Positions 19,092 through 28,997 of a stretch of 64,000 bases of DNA are shown piece after piece. The translations under genes were made by a program, and so were the position numbers. Source of the DNA: Methylobacter sp. (GTDB taxonomy: Bacteria > Pseudomonadota > Gammaproteobacteria > Methylococcales > Methylomonadaceae); NCBI RefSeq assembly GCF_030680395.1, contig NZ_JAUXVR010000021.1, positions 53,919-117,918 on the forward strand, given 5' to 3'. Below the pieces are notes generated by a model. It worked only from the letters and a program-made list of their open reading frames with translations, did not search any database and was not told the origin of the DNA. Positions within the stretch are counted from its first letter, which is position 1, and the number at the start of each line of letters is the position of its first letter.

Positions 19092-19787
19092 ATGGCTACA
19101 GTTTTAATTACCGGCGCTAATCGCGGTTTGGGTTTGGAGTTTTGCCGTCAATATGCCGAGCAGGGCTGGCATGTTATTGCCTGCTCCCGTAACCCGGATG
19201 ATGCGTTTGATTTAAATAATCTCGCCAGTCGTCACTCTAATATGCAGCTGGAACAGCTGGATGTTTCAGAGTTTGAACAAATTGATGCCCTGTCCCGAAA
19301 ATTAGCGGGTCTGTCGATTGACGTTTTGATCAATAATGCAGGCATTTATGCGGATAACAAAAGCAACGGTTTTGGTCATTTTGATTATCAGGCCTGGACA
19401 AACTCATTGCTAATTAATACACAGGCGCCGGTTAAGATGACAGAAGCTTTTTTACCGCAAATTAAAAAAAGCGATAAAAAATTGATTGTTGCGATCAGCA
19501 GTTTGATGGGTAGCATGGCTGATAATGACAGTGGCGGCAGTGTTTTTTACCGGTCAAGTAAGGCGGCGCTGAATGCTGCAATGAAGAGTCTGGCGATAGA
19601 GCTTAAAAGTCAGTCTGTCGGCGTGCTTATTTTTCACCCCGGCTGGGTCAAAACCGATATGGGCGGGCCTAGCGGGTTAATTAATGCCGATCGAAGCGTC
19701 GCGGGAATGTGTGCTTTGATAGAGAACTTTTCATTGGATCAATCAGGCAGTTTCGTCAAGTATGACGGCGCGCCAATGCCATGGTGA
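19092..19787 (+). CDS. Short-chain dehydrogenase/reductase
   Basis: A 231-aa NAD(P)-dependent SDR. It has the nucleotide motif TGANRGLGLEF, the NNAG motif (INNAGIY), the catalytic Ser block (AISSLMGS) and YRSSKAAL with the YxxxK pair. This resembles the C-factor/carbonyl-reductase-like SDRs. The ATG at 19092 follows GGAG; the longer frame from 19047 would begin inside the terminator hairpin, so I reject it. Substrate unknown. The stop is followed five bases later by the next gene. Confidence 0.9.
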   Translation: MATVLITGANRGLGLEFCRQYAEQGWHVIACSRNPDDAFDLNNLASRHSNMQLEQLDVSEFEQIDALSRKLAGLSIDVLINNAGIYADNKSNGFGHFDYQAWTNSLLINTQAPVKMTEAFLPQIKKSDKKLIVAISSLMGSMADNDSGGSVFYRSSKAALNAAMKSLAIELKSQSVGVLIFHPGWVKTDMGGPSGLINADRSVAGMCALIENFSLDQSGSFVKYDGAPMPW

Positions 19788-19792
19788 ACGCT

Positions 19793-20293
19793 ATGATTAA
19801 AAAGACATTGATTTTATGGGTGATATTGCAGGGCGCGGCTTATGCCGATGTTTCAATACCCGAACAGATTAAAGTGCCGGCGGGCTATAGCCCTGTTTTG
19901 ACCGTGCATGCCAAGGGCGACCAAATTTACCAATGTGCACTCAATAAAGGCGAATATGCATGGGTAACGCAGGCACCCGATGCCAAGCTGTTCGATGCGC
20001 AAGGTAATATCGTCGGGAATCATACGGCAGGCCCTCTCTGGGAATATAAAGAGGGTAGCCGTGTAGTCGGTCGGGTAGCCAAGAAAATCGACATGGAGCC
20101 GGGCTCTTCTATTTCCTGGTTACTGGTCGATGTGGTCTCTCACAAGGGTGACGGCTTGTTTTCGAACGTCAGTTTTATTAACCGGATTAATACGCACGGC
20201 GGCTTGCCGCCTTCCTCGGGATGCGACGCTAATCATTTGGGCAGTGAAAAACGGGCTGCTTATACGGCGGATTACGTTTTTTATTCCAAATAA
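19793..20293 (+). CDS. Secreted DUF3455-type protein
   Basis: A 166-aa protein with a Sec signal peptide (MIKKTLILWVILQGAAYA). The mature part, VPAGYSPVLTVHAKGDQIYQC..YAWVTQAPDAKLFDAQGNIVGNHTAGPLWEYKEGS, matches my memory of DUF3455, a family of secreted proteins of unknown function. The ATG at 19793 has GGTGA upstream, while the alternative ATG at 19781 overlaps the SDR. Its 3' end overlaps the convergent panE by 13 bp. Confidence 0.82.
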   Translation: MIKKTLILWVILQGAAYADVSIPEQIKVPAGYSPVLTVHAKGDQIYQCALNKGEYAWVTQAPDAKLFDAQGNIVGNHTAGPLWEYKEGSRVVGRVAKKIDMEPGSSISWLLVDVVSHKGDGLFSNVSFINRINTHGGLPPSSGCDANHLGSEKRAAYTADYVFYSK

Positions 20294-21207
20294 CTCAGCT
20301 TCAGTTCCCTGAGCTTCATCAGCGCATAGACCGATTCCAGATGAGGAGCGGCTATGCCTAGTCGCTGGGCGGCGCGCAGGGCATTGCCCAGGATGGCTTC
20401 GGTTTCCATCGGCAGGCCGTTTTCATAATCCAGCAGCATGCTGGTTTTATAAGGCGGCATGGCGTAGGTATGTTCGATGTTGATGCTAATAATATCGTCG
20501 GGCAAGGGATGCCCCGCGGCGGCCGCAATGTCGCAAACTTCCTGCATAATGCTGCGCACGAACAGCTCTTGGTTTTGCAGGATGTCCAGTGTCGGCAAGC
20601 CTCCCGATAACACCGATAGCGGATTGAACGGCGCGTTCCAGACGCATTTCTGCCAGCGTCCGGTGACAATGTCTTCGGTAGCCTTGCTTTCAATACCGGA
20701 TTGATTAAAGAGTTCGCAAAGCTGCGCGGTTTTGGCGCTGACGCCATTCGGCAGATTGCCTAAAGCCAAACGGCCATAAGCCAAATGCAATATCTCGCCG
20801 GGGCTGACGCGATTGCAGCCAATAAACGCCAGGCCGCTGATGACCTCATTATTGGGGAAGGCATCCAGCATTTCCTGTTCGATTTCCACGCCATTTTGAA
20901 TAAAGACTATCGCTGTGTTTTGAGTAACAGCCGGGCGTATCAGGCCGATCCGGTCCAGCGTAGGAATGACTTTGGTGCAGAGTAAAACATAGTCCGCCGT
21001 TTCTTCAAAATCCGCAGCATTTTTCAAGACTTGTGTGGGGGTAAAATGCCGGCGATCTAAAGGATGGCTGTCGATGATAAAACCGTGTTGTTTTACGTGA
21101 TCGTAATCGGAGCGGCAGACTACCGAGACCTCAGCGCCGGCCTTCGCCAGTAGCGAGCCGTAAAAAGCGCCGATGGCCCCAGCCCCAATAACAAGCACTT
21201 TAATCAC
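20281..21207 (-). CDS. panE: 2-dehydropantoate 2-reductase (ApbA/PanE family)
   Basis: Reduces ketopantoate to pantoate with NADPH in pantothenate (CoA) synthesis. VLVIGAGAIGAFYGSLLAKAG is the Rossmann loop; the catalytic Lys lies in RWQKCVWNAPFNPLSVLSG, and the C-terminal MPPYKTSMLLDYENGLPMETEAILG is the family's substrate block. It is 308 aa, normal length. The start overlaps the end of hda by 8 bp, so they are likely co-transcribed. Confidence 0.92.
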   Translation of the reverse strand: MIKVLVIGAGAIGAFYGSLLAKAGAEVSVVCRSDYDHVKQHGFIIDSHPLDRRHFTPTQVLKNAADFEETADYVLLCTKVIPTLDRIGLIRPAVTQNTAIVFIQNGVEIEQEMLDAFPNNEVISGLAFIGCNRVSPGEILHLAYGRLALGNLPNGVSAKTAQLCELFNQSGIESKATEDIVTGRWQKCVWNAPFNPLSVLSGGLPTLDILQNQELFVRSIMQEVCDIAAAAGHPLPDDIISINIEHTYAMPPYKTSMLLDYENGLPMETEAILGNALRAAQRLGIAAPHLESVYALMKLRELKLSYLE

Positions 21208-21904
21208 GGCTATCTGCGTTCAGAATCTGCTTTAAAAAAGGGAGAGTTAATTTACGTTTGGCCGCCAATGATGCCCGATCCAGTTTTTCCAGCAAAGCCC
21301 ATAAAGAGGCCGGATCCCTGTCGTAATGCGTCAGCAGGAAACGTCCGGCTTGCGGGGCGATTTCAAAACCCATTTGATCGGCTTTAAAAATTAATGCCGC
21401 AATGCGGTCGCTATCGGTTAAAGGCTGTATTTTTAAGGTCAGTCCCCAGTTAAGCCGGGTTTTCAGGTCGGGTAATTGAATAGCAATATCATTGGGCGCA
21501 GAAGATGCCGATACGATCAGTTTATGGCCGCGATCGCGATGCCGATTAAAAAAATTAAAAAAGGCCAACTCCCAGGCCGAGTTGCCGGCTATGCGCTCTA
21601 TGTTGTCGAAACAAACGAGATCATAGTCATCAAGCCCGTTTAGTATTGCAGGGTCAGGCAACTCCGCTTGCGATAAATCAAAATAAAATGAACTGAGATT
21701 CTGATTCTGAGCTCGATGACAACAGGCTTGCAACAGATGGGTTTTACCTAGCCCCGATTTACCCCAGAGGAAGATTTGCTGTTCACCCAGACTGGCGATG
21801 CATTGTTGTAAGTGAGTGACGATTTCGTGATTGGCGCCGGGGAAAAAATCATCGAAAGTTTGATTGGCCCTGAATTCAAAATCTAATGAAAGTTGCTCTG
21901 CCAT
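21200..21904 (-). CDS. hda: DnaA regulatory inactivator Hda
   Basis: A AAA+ DnaA-like protein (234 aa) that, with the DNA-loaded beta clamp, stimulates hydrolysis of DnaA-ATP after initiation. The N-terminal QLSLDFEF resembles the clamp-binding peptide. Walker A is GKSGLGKTHLL, Walker B is LVCFDNIE, and sensor regions follow; there is no DnaA DNA-binding domain. Gene order with wrbA and the ArsC-like gene upstream is common in gammaproteobacteria. Confidence 0.94.
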   Translation of the reverse strand: MAEQLSLDFEFRANQTFDDFFPGANHEIVTHLQQCIASLGEQQIFLWGKSGLGKTHLLQACCHRAQNQNLSSFYFDLSQAELPDPAILNGLDDYDLVCFDNIERIAGNSAWELAFFNFFNRHRDRGHKLIVSASSAPNDIAIQLPDLKTRLNWGLTLKIQPLTDSDRIAALIFKADQMGFEIAPQAGRFLLTHYDRDPASLWALLEKLDRASLAAKRKLTLPFLKQILNADSRD

Positions 21905-21906
21905 TG

Positions 21907-23209
<1,303 letters not shown>

Positions 23210-23286
23210 GGTTCACCCGCCCATTAAAATAAAAAAGCTATAATAGCATTTTTAACAAAACTCACGCTTTGAAAAAGGCAATAACG

Positions 23287-24156
23287 ATGATGGACACAGC
23301 AATGGATCGAATTAAGCAGTATTGGCTATTAGCGCGATTTGATAAGCCTATCGGCATCCTGATTTTATTGTGGCCGGCATTATGGGCGCTGTGGGTCGCC
23401 AGCGAAGGCAACCCCGACTTGCTGGTTTTGACCGTTATTTGTCTGGGCGTCGTGCTGATGCGGGCCGCCGGTTGCGTGATTAACGATTACGCCGACCGCG
23501 ACTTCGATCCGCATGTGGAACGCACTAAACAGCGCCCTATCGCTGCAGGTAAGGTAAGCCCCAAAGAAGCGCTGACGGTTTTTGTGGTGTTGTGTTTGTG
23601 CGCTTTCGGGCTGGTGTTATTGCTGAATATCTACACCATCATGCTGTCGTTTATCGCCGCATTTCTGGCCGCCAGCTATCCGTTTATGAAGCGTTACACC
23701 CAACTGCCCCAAGCCTACTTAGGTATCGCTTTCGGCTGGGCCGTGCCGATGGCTTTTTCCGCGCAGATAAACAGCATTCCCCCTGTGGCCTGGGTGATGT
23801 ATCTGGCTGTCGTTTTATGGGCGTTGGTTTATGACACCATGTATGCGATGGTTGATAAGGATGACGATTTAAAAATAGGCGTTAAATCGACGGCCATACT
23901 GTTCGGCGCTTATGACCGCCAGATTATGGGCGGATTGCAGCTCGTCATACTCGGCCTGCTGATTACAGTGGGGAAAATGGCGCATGCAAGTTGGCCTTAT
24001 TATGTCGGTGTTTTAATTGCGGCAGGCTTGTCGGTTTACCAGCAAAAATTGATCTTTCACCGGGAAAAAGCGCTTTGCTTTAAGGCGTTTTTAAACAATA
24101 ACTGGTTTGGATTAGCTGTATTTGCAGGGTTGGTAGCGGATTATTGGCTTCGGTGA
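23287..24156 (+). CDS. ubiA: 4-hydroxybenzoate polyprenyltransferase
   Basis: Attaches the polyprenyl tail to 4-hydroxybenzoate in ubiquinone synthesis, in the inner membrane. Both Asp-rich motifs are present: [19 protein letters not shown] and [20 protein letters not shown]. About eight or nine hydrophobic helices. Start at the ATG at 23287 with AAGG upstream; the TTG at 23269 is less likely. A TATAAT at 23239-23244 may be the -10 element. Confidence 0.96.
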   Translation: MMDTAMDRIKQYWLLARFDKPIGILILLWPALWALWVASEGNPDLLVLTVICLGVVLMRAAGCVINDYADRDFDPHVERTKQRPIAAGKVSPKEALTVFVVLCLCAFGLVLLLNIYTIMLSFIAAFLAASYPFMKRYTQLPQAYLGIAFGWAVPMAFSAQINSIPPVAWVMYLAVVLWALVYDTMYAMVDKDDDLKIGVKSTAILFGAYDRQIMGGLQLVILGLLITVGKMAHASWPYYVGVLIAAGLSVYQQKLIFHREKALCFKAFLNNNWFGLAVFAGLVADYWLR

Positions 24157-24451
24157 ATATATGCTTTGGCAGGGTTATTGCCTTGCTAACGGCTTATCTA
24201 TCGTTTTTACATTCAAGTGCGTCAAATTCTTGCAAGAAAGTTATGCTTCCTTTATAAATATGGCAGCCGGATGCATCTGATCGGTATCGTTATAACAGGC
24301 TTTAACGTGGGCTTCAATATAAAAGGCCGCAAACTGAATTCATCCCGGTCCATGCAAAATACTTTTGTATTTTCTTTAGCATTGTTAGTAATATCACCTA
24401 CCTTTAGATATTTTGTATCAAAACACCCTAGCTAAGCATTGAGGAATAATC
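24157..24451. other. Intergenic gap after ubiA
   Basis: A 295-bp stretch holding a short open frame (24217-24435) with no ribosome-binding site and no recognisable sequence, which I do not call a gene. Nothing else is seen apart from the AT-rich promoter-like area near 24400. Confidence 0.5.
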
Positions 24452-24751
24452 ATGACCACAGTAGCAGACCCCATCATCGGCAGTTGGTACAAGGATGTAG
24501 AAAACAACCTGAAATTTAAAGTCGTTGCCATTGAAGAAAGCGATGATTCCATTGAAGTCCAATACCTGAATGGCGATATTGGCGAATACGATCATGATAG
24601 CTGGTATAACTCAACCTTTGATTATATTGAGGATCCTGAAGATTGGAGCGCACCTTTTGACGATATTGAAACCGATGACCTGGGCTATACCGATCCCGAC
24701 GAACACAAGCCCAATCCTGAAGATATGGATATCGAAGATTATCTGGATTAA
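24452..24751 (+). CDS. Small acidic protein, unknown function
   Basis: A 99-aa, strongly acidic protein (last third rich in Asp/Glu: DDIETDDLGYTDPDEHKPNPEDMDIEDYLD). The first half, DPIIGSWYKDVENNLKFKVVAIEESDDSIEVQYLNGDIGEYD, looks like a small beta-barrel (SH3/Tudor-like) domain; I think it belongs to a conserved uncharacterised family (DUF6763-like), but cannot confirm this. AGGAA precedes the ATG. The ATPase gene follows 16 bp later, so the two are probably one transcription unit. Confidence 0.78.
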   Translation: MTTVADPIIGSWYKDVENNLKFKVVAIEESDDSIEVQYLNGDIGEYDHDSWYNSTFDYIEDPEDWSAPFDDIETDDLGYTDPDEHKPNPEDMDIEDYLD

Positions 24752-24767
24752 TTAGGAAAACCATCAC

Positions 24768-25613
24768 ATGAAAATGAGTCCACAGGAATTCCTGGACTGG
24801 AAAACAAAACGAATTACCCTGCTGGCAATGTCCGGTGCCGGAAAAACCACGCTGGCCAATAAGTTGCCCAAAGCCAAATGGTTTCATTATTCAGGCGACT
24901 ACCGGATAGGTACAAAGTATCTGGAAGAGCCTATTCTTGACAATATTAAACGTCAGGCCATGCGCGTTCCCTTTCTGCGCGAGTTGTTGCTTTCCGATTC
25001 CATTCATATCAGCAATAAGATAACCGTTGATAACTTGGCTCCTGTTTCCAGCTTTTTAGGCAAACTCGGCAATCCCGATTTAGGCGGATTGTCTTTGCAG
25101 GAGTTTAAACGCCGGCAAAAACTGCATCATCAGGCTGAGATTGCTGCGATGAATGATGTGCCTGATTTCATTGATAAAGCGGTAGATATTTACGGGTATA
25201 AGCATTTCGTTAACGACGCGGGCGGCAGCGTTTGCGAGTTGGACAGTCCGGAAACGCTGGAAACGCTGGCGCAGAACACGCTGATTGTTTACATCAAAAT
25301 ACCGCCGGTGTTGGAACAAACCATTATTGAACGCGCTAAATCGGATCCCAAACCGCTTTATTACCGGGAAGCGTTTCTTGACGAAAAGCTCGCTGAATTC
25401 ATGCGGCTTAAAAATTACGCTTCCACTGATGTAATGGAGCCTGATGACTTTGTCTCCTGGGTTTTTCCCGAGTTATTCAAATCCAGGCTGCCCCGCTACC
25501 AAGCCATTGCCGATCAATACGGTTATACTGTCGATGCGAACGATGTGGCCACCGTTAAAGGCGAGGATGACTTTATCCGGCTTATCGCTGATGCGTTGGG
25601 CTCTCAGCAATGA
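24768..25613 (+). CDS. P-loop ATPase/kinase-like protein, unknown substrate
   Basis: A 281-aa protein with a Walker A motif near the N-terminus (LLAMSGAGKTTLANKL, residues about 19-34), as in adenylylsulfate- or shikimate-kinase-type P-loop kinases. After it come KWFHYSGDYRIGTKYLEEP (a plausible substrate loop) and FVNDAGGSVCELDSPETLETLAQNTLIVYIKIP, where NDAGGS and LIVYIK look like a Walker-B strand and core strand. I do not know its substrate. Flanked by the small acidic protein upstream and metA 19 bp downstream. Confidence 0.8.
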   Translation: MKMSPQEFLDWKTKRITLLAMSGAGKTTLANKLPKAKWFHYSGDYRIGTKYLEEPILDNIKRQAMRVPFLRELLLSDSIHISNKITVDNLAPVSSFLGKLGNPDLGGLSLQEFKRRQKLHHQAEIAAMNDVPDFIDKAVDIYGYKHFVNDAGGSVCELDSPETLETLAQNTLIVYIKIPPVLEQTIIERAKSDPKPLYYREAFLDEKLAEFMRLKNYASTDVMEPDDFVSWVFPELFKSRLPRYQAIADQYGYTVDANDVATVKGEDDFIRLIADALGSQQ

Positions 25614-25631
25614 TATGAACGGAGTCACGTT

Positions 25632-26696
25632 ATGCCTTTAGTTGCTCATACTGATTTACCTACATTTCAACGCCTTCGTGAAGAAGGCGAGGAAATATTA
25701 GACCCGGATCGCGCCCGTAACCAGGATATACGGGAAATGCATATCGGTTTGCTCAATATGATGCCCGATGCGGCACTGGAAGCGACAGAAAGGCAGTTTT
25801 TCCGGTTAGTGGGGGCATGTAATCAAATTGTTCAATTTCATGTGCATCCTTTTACTATCGATGGCATGAAAAGAAGCCCGGAAGCGCAAGCTCACATTGC
25901 TAAATATTACGAACCTTTTGAAAAAATAAAACGGGATGGCCTGGACGCGCTGATCATCAGCGGCGCTAATGTCAGTCATCCGCGGTTACCCGAAGAAGAC
26001 TTCTGGCAGCCGTTGGCCGAGGTTTTTTTCTGGGCCAAGGAGAATGTCACCTCGGTACTTTGTTCCTGTCTGGCTACTCATGCCGTTATTCAATACTGCT
26101 ATGGCGTTGAGCGCACCCGTTTATCGGCCAAGCGCTGGGGCGTGTTTTCACACAAATTAACCGATCGCACTCATCCGTTGGTCGCAGAAGTCAATACGCG
26201 TTTTGACGTTCCTCATTCCCGTTTTAATGAAATATTTCAAAGCGATATGGAACAGCACGGGCTCAAAGTCCTGGCGGTCAGCAAAGAGGCCGGTGTGCAT
26301 CTTGCCGTCAGTCCGGATGGTTTTCGCATTGTGTTTTTTCAGGGACATCCTGAGTACGATGACATCAGTCTGTTAAAAGAATACAAGCGCGAAGTCTTGC
26401 GTTTTTATCGCGCTGAAATAGACGACTACCCACCGTTTCCGGAAAATTATTTTAACGCTACCGTCCAGCAGGTTTTGATCCGGTATGAACAGCAGGTCAG
26501 ATCCGCCCGGCAGAACGGGCAGAGACTGGAGGAGTTTCCGGAAAGCCTGATTCTGGAACATATTGACAACACTTGGGGTGACACGGCAAAGGCAGTATTC
26601 AACAACTGGTTGGGGAAAATATATCAACTGACCCATCAGGAACGAGGCCTGCCTTTTATGGAGGGCGTAGATCCAAACAACCCGTTAGGTTTATAG
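25632..26696 (+). CDS. metA: Homoserine O-succinyltransferase (MetA family)
   Basis: Acylates homoserine at the start of methionine synthesis. MHIGLLNMMPDAALEATERQFFRL and LDALIISGANVSHPRLPEEDFW match the conserved MetA blocks. The nucleophile lies in VTSVLCSCLATHA (the position of FVCWAVQA in E. coli) and the catalytic His/Glu in FFQGHPEYDDISLL. At 354 aa it is longer than E. coli MetA (309), with a C-terminal extension. GGAG-type bases lie ahead of the ATG. The stop abuts the start of the next gene directly. Confidence 0.9.
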   Translation: MPLVAHTDLPTFQRLREEGEEILDPDRARNQDIREMHIGLLNMMPDAALEATERQFFRLVGACNQIVQFHVHPFTIDGMKRSPEAQAHIAKYYEPFEKIKRDGLDALIISGANVSHPRLPEEDFWQPLAEVFFWAKENVTSVLCSCLATHAVIQYCYGVERTRLSAKRWGVFSHKLTDRTHPLVAEVNTRFDVPHSRFNEIFQSDMEQHGLKVLAVSKEAGVHLAVSPDGFRIVFFQGHPEYDDISLLKEYKREVLRFYRAEIDDYPPFPENYFNATVQQVLIRYEQQVRSARQNGQRLEEFPESLILEHIDNTWGDTAKAVFNNWLGKIYQLTHQERGLPFMEGVDPNNPLGL

Positions 26697-27164
26697 GTGC
26701 ATAAGGAATTTTTACAGCAAGCCATTGACTTGGCGGTAGAAAATGCCAAGTCAGGGGAGGGTGGCCCTTATGGGGCGATTATTGTAAAAGATAATCAACT
26801 GATTGCCGCCAGCGGCAACAAGGTCACCAGCACTATTGACCCTACCGCCCATGCAGAAGTGATGGCGATACGCCTGGCCTGTCAAAAGCTGCATGATTTC
26901 CAGTTACAGGGCTGCATTCTCTACTCCAGCTGCGAACCCTGCCCCATGTGCTTAGGGGCGATCTATTGGGCGAGGCTTGCAAAAGTTTATTTTGCCTGTA
27001 GCCGACATGATGCCGCTGCCGCCAACTTTGACGACAGCTTCATTTACGATGAGATTTCTGTTTTACCGCATGAACGCAGCATCGCTATGCTGCATTTAAA
27101 CCTGCCGAATGCCCTTCAGCCGTTTAATATTTGGGCTGAAAAAAGCGACAAGGTTCTTTATTAA
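26697..27164 (+). CDS. Guanine deaminase-like nucleoside deaminase
   Basis: A 155-aa zinc cytidine-deaminase-superfamily enzyme. TAHAEVMAIRLAC holds the His ligand and catalytic Glu, and SSCEPCPMCLGAIYWARL the two Cys ligands. YACSRHDAAAANFDDSFIYDEI resembles the guanine deaminase GuaD family rather than tRNA adenosine deaminase. It begins with GTG at 26697, immediately after the metA TAG; the first residues (HKEFLQQAIDLA) align with the family, supporting that start. Confidence 0.87.
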   Translation: MHKEFLQQAIDLAVENAKSGEGGPYGAIIVKDNQLIAASGNKVTSTIDPTAHAEVMAIRLACQKLHDFQLQGCILYSSCEPCPMCLGAIYWARLAKVYFACSRHDAAAANFDDSFIYDEISVLPHERSIAMLHLNLPNALQPFNIWAEKSDKVLY

Positions 27165-27241
27165 AAAAACAGGCAAAAGGCAAAGAACGATCCTCTGTAG
27201 CGTGGGTTTTTTCGCCTTTCGCCCTTAGTCTTTCATCTCTG

Positions 27242-27646
27242 TCATTTATCAGCGACTTTAATCAACCATCCATTTTTATCATAGCATCCTAAGTCTGCTT
27301 TGGCTGTGACATTGATTCTGACATATTGACCATTGAAAGCTGCCGGCAATTTTGCCTTAACCCGGTGAAAGCTACTGTTGCTTTCAACGGTATACTCAAG
27401 ATTCTGGTCTTTAGCCGTTAATTTGATGGTGTCCGGCTTAGCCCAAGGCGAGACGAGGAAGGAAAACGTTGATTCAGGCGGAACCTCGGTTTTTTCGGGT
27501 TCTTTATAGACAGGAAGATTGAAATCTCTAAATTGGGGTTTTTTGCAAATATCTTCCGTCGTACCCGGATCATAGGCATTTGCCGTGCCGGTAAATAATG
27601 CCGCAGCAATAAATAGTATGGGGCTAAACATTGTTGTTACTTTCAT
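27242..27646 (-). CDS. Secreted protein of unknown function
   Basis: A 134-aa precursor with signal peptide MKVTTMFSPILFIAAALFTGTANA, cleaved before YDPGT. The mature protein has two cysteines (EDICKKPQF and DLGCYDKNGW), possibly bridged, and a beta-rich middle (TFSFLVSPWAKPDTIKLTAKDQNLEYTV) like an Ig-type domain. I do not recognise a family. AGGAG lies five bases from the ATG at 27646; the GTG at 27652 is less likely. Convergent with the deaminase gene. Confidence 0.75.
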   Translation of the reverse strand: MKVTTMFSPILFIAAALFTGTANAYDPGTTEDICKKPQFRDFNLPVYKEPEKTEVPPESTFSFLVSPWAKPDTIKLTAKDQNLEYTVESNSSFHRVKAKLPAAFNGQYVRINVTAKADLGCYDKNGWLIKVADK

Positions 27647-27873
27647 ATCCACTCCTAAAAAACGTTGTGTTGCCAGTGATAATTCCGGTTAAGCCGCTGT
27701 ATTTAACAGGGAGTCACGTTAATTATTGTTTTAATAAACTCAACTTACCGCAACATTCATACAAACGCTACGCGAACGCCTGATAAATAAAATACGCATT
27801 CATATCCTTCAGACAAAACCGATGATGTCTTGTACAATATCGGAAGTTTAAATTTTAGCAAGAGAACACCACA

Positions 27874-28923
27874 TTGAGCGAACAAAATCAAGAAAGCTTG
27901 AATTATAAAAGCGCCGGCGTTGATATTGAGGCCGGTAATGCATTAGTTGAACGCATCAAGCCTATTGCCGCCAGAACACGGACGGCAGGCGTCATGGCAG
28001 GTTTAGGCGGTTTCGGTTCCATGTTTGAACTGCCGCTGGATCGTTATCAGCAGCCGATTCTGGTTTCCGGTACCGATGGCGTAGGCACCAAGTTAAAGCT
28101 GGCCAATGAGCTGGGAATTCATGACACCATCGGCATCGACCTGGTTGCGATGTGCGTTAATGATATTATCGTTCAAGGCGCAGAGCCTTTGTTTTTTCTT
28201 GATTATTTCGCTACCGGTAAACTGGATGTCGATACTGCCGCGTCAGTTGTAGACGGCATTGGCAAAGGCTGCGAACTGGCAGGTGCGGCGCTGGTCGGCG
28301 GCGAAACGGCGGAAATGCCCGGCATGTATGCGGATGGCGAGTACGATTTGGCGGGCTTTTGCGTCGGTATAGTCGAAAAAAGCAAAGTGCTTGACGGCAG
28401 CAAAGTCAAAGTGGGCGACAAACTGATTGGCATCGCATCATCCGGTCCGCATTCCAACGGCTATTCATTAATCCGGAAAATCATTATCCATAGTGATTCA
28501 GCGCTCACCGATACCTTCAATGGCAAAACTTTAGGGGCTGCCTTACTGGAACCGACCCGGATCTACGTTAAGTCGTTGTTGGCGTTGCTGGATAAAGTGC
28601 CGGTGCACGCGTTTGCGCATATTACCGGCGGCGGTTTAACCGAGAATCTGCCGCGCGTACTTCCGCAAGGCGCCAACGCCCATATCGATCTTGCTTCCTG
28701 GGAGTTTCCGGCGATCTTCAAGTGGTTGCAGGAAAAGGGTAATGTCTCTCAAGCGGATATGCTGATCACCTTTAATTGCGGCATCGGCATGATAGTCTGT
28801 GTTGCCGCCGAAGATGAGCGGGCGACGCTGCAAACCCTCAGCCAACTGGGCGAGAAGGCTTTTACTATCGGCGAACTGGTTGAGTCTGATGGCAAGCCGG
28901 AAGTTATTTATTTGACGGCATAA
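27874..28923 (+). CDS. purM: Phosphoribosylformylglycinamidine cyclo-ligase
   Basis: AIR synthetase, fifth step of purine synthesis. [54 protein letters not shown] and [13 protein letters not shown] are all conserved PurM blocks. It is 349 aa, normal. The start is a TTG at 27874; [12 protein letters not shown] matches the family's N-terminus and no ATG is better placed. It appears monocistronic; no purN follows. Confidence 0.96.
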   Translation: MSEQNQESLNYKSAGVDIEAGNALVERIKPIAARTRTAGVMAGLGGFGSMFELPLDRYQQPILVSGTDGVGTKLKLANELGIHDTIGIDLVAMCVNDIIVQGAEPLFFLDYFATGKLDVDTAASVVDGIGKGCELAGAALVGGETAEMPGMYADGEYDLAGFCVGIVEKSKVLDGSKVKVGDKLIGIASSGPHSNGYSLIRKIIIHSDSALTDTFNGKTLGAALLEPTRIYVKSLLALLDKVPVHAFAHITGGGLTENLPRVLPQGANAHIDLASWEFPAIFKWLQEKGNVSQADMLITFNCGIGMIVCVAAEDERATLQTLSQLGEKAFTIGELVESDGKPEVIYLTA

Positions 28924-28997
28924 ACTGCTGCGCCGGAAACGCCGGTTCTTGCTTGCGCTCGAACTGGCTTATTCCTGTCTACACCGGCATTGATAAT

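Noticed and set aside
24217..24435. 72-codon frame between ubiA and the acidic-protein gene
   Set aside because: No ribosome-binding site, a non-ATG start and no recognisable sequence.
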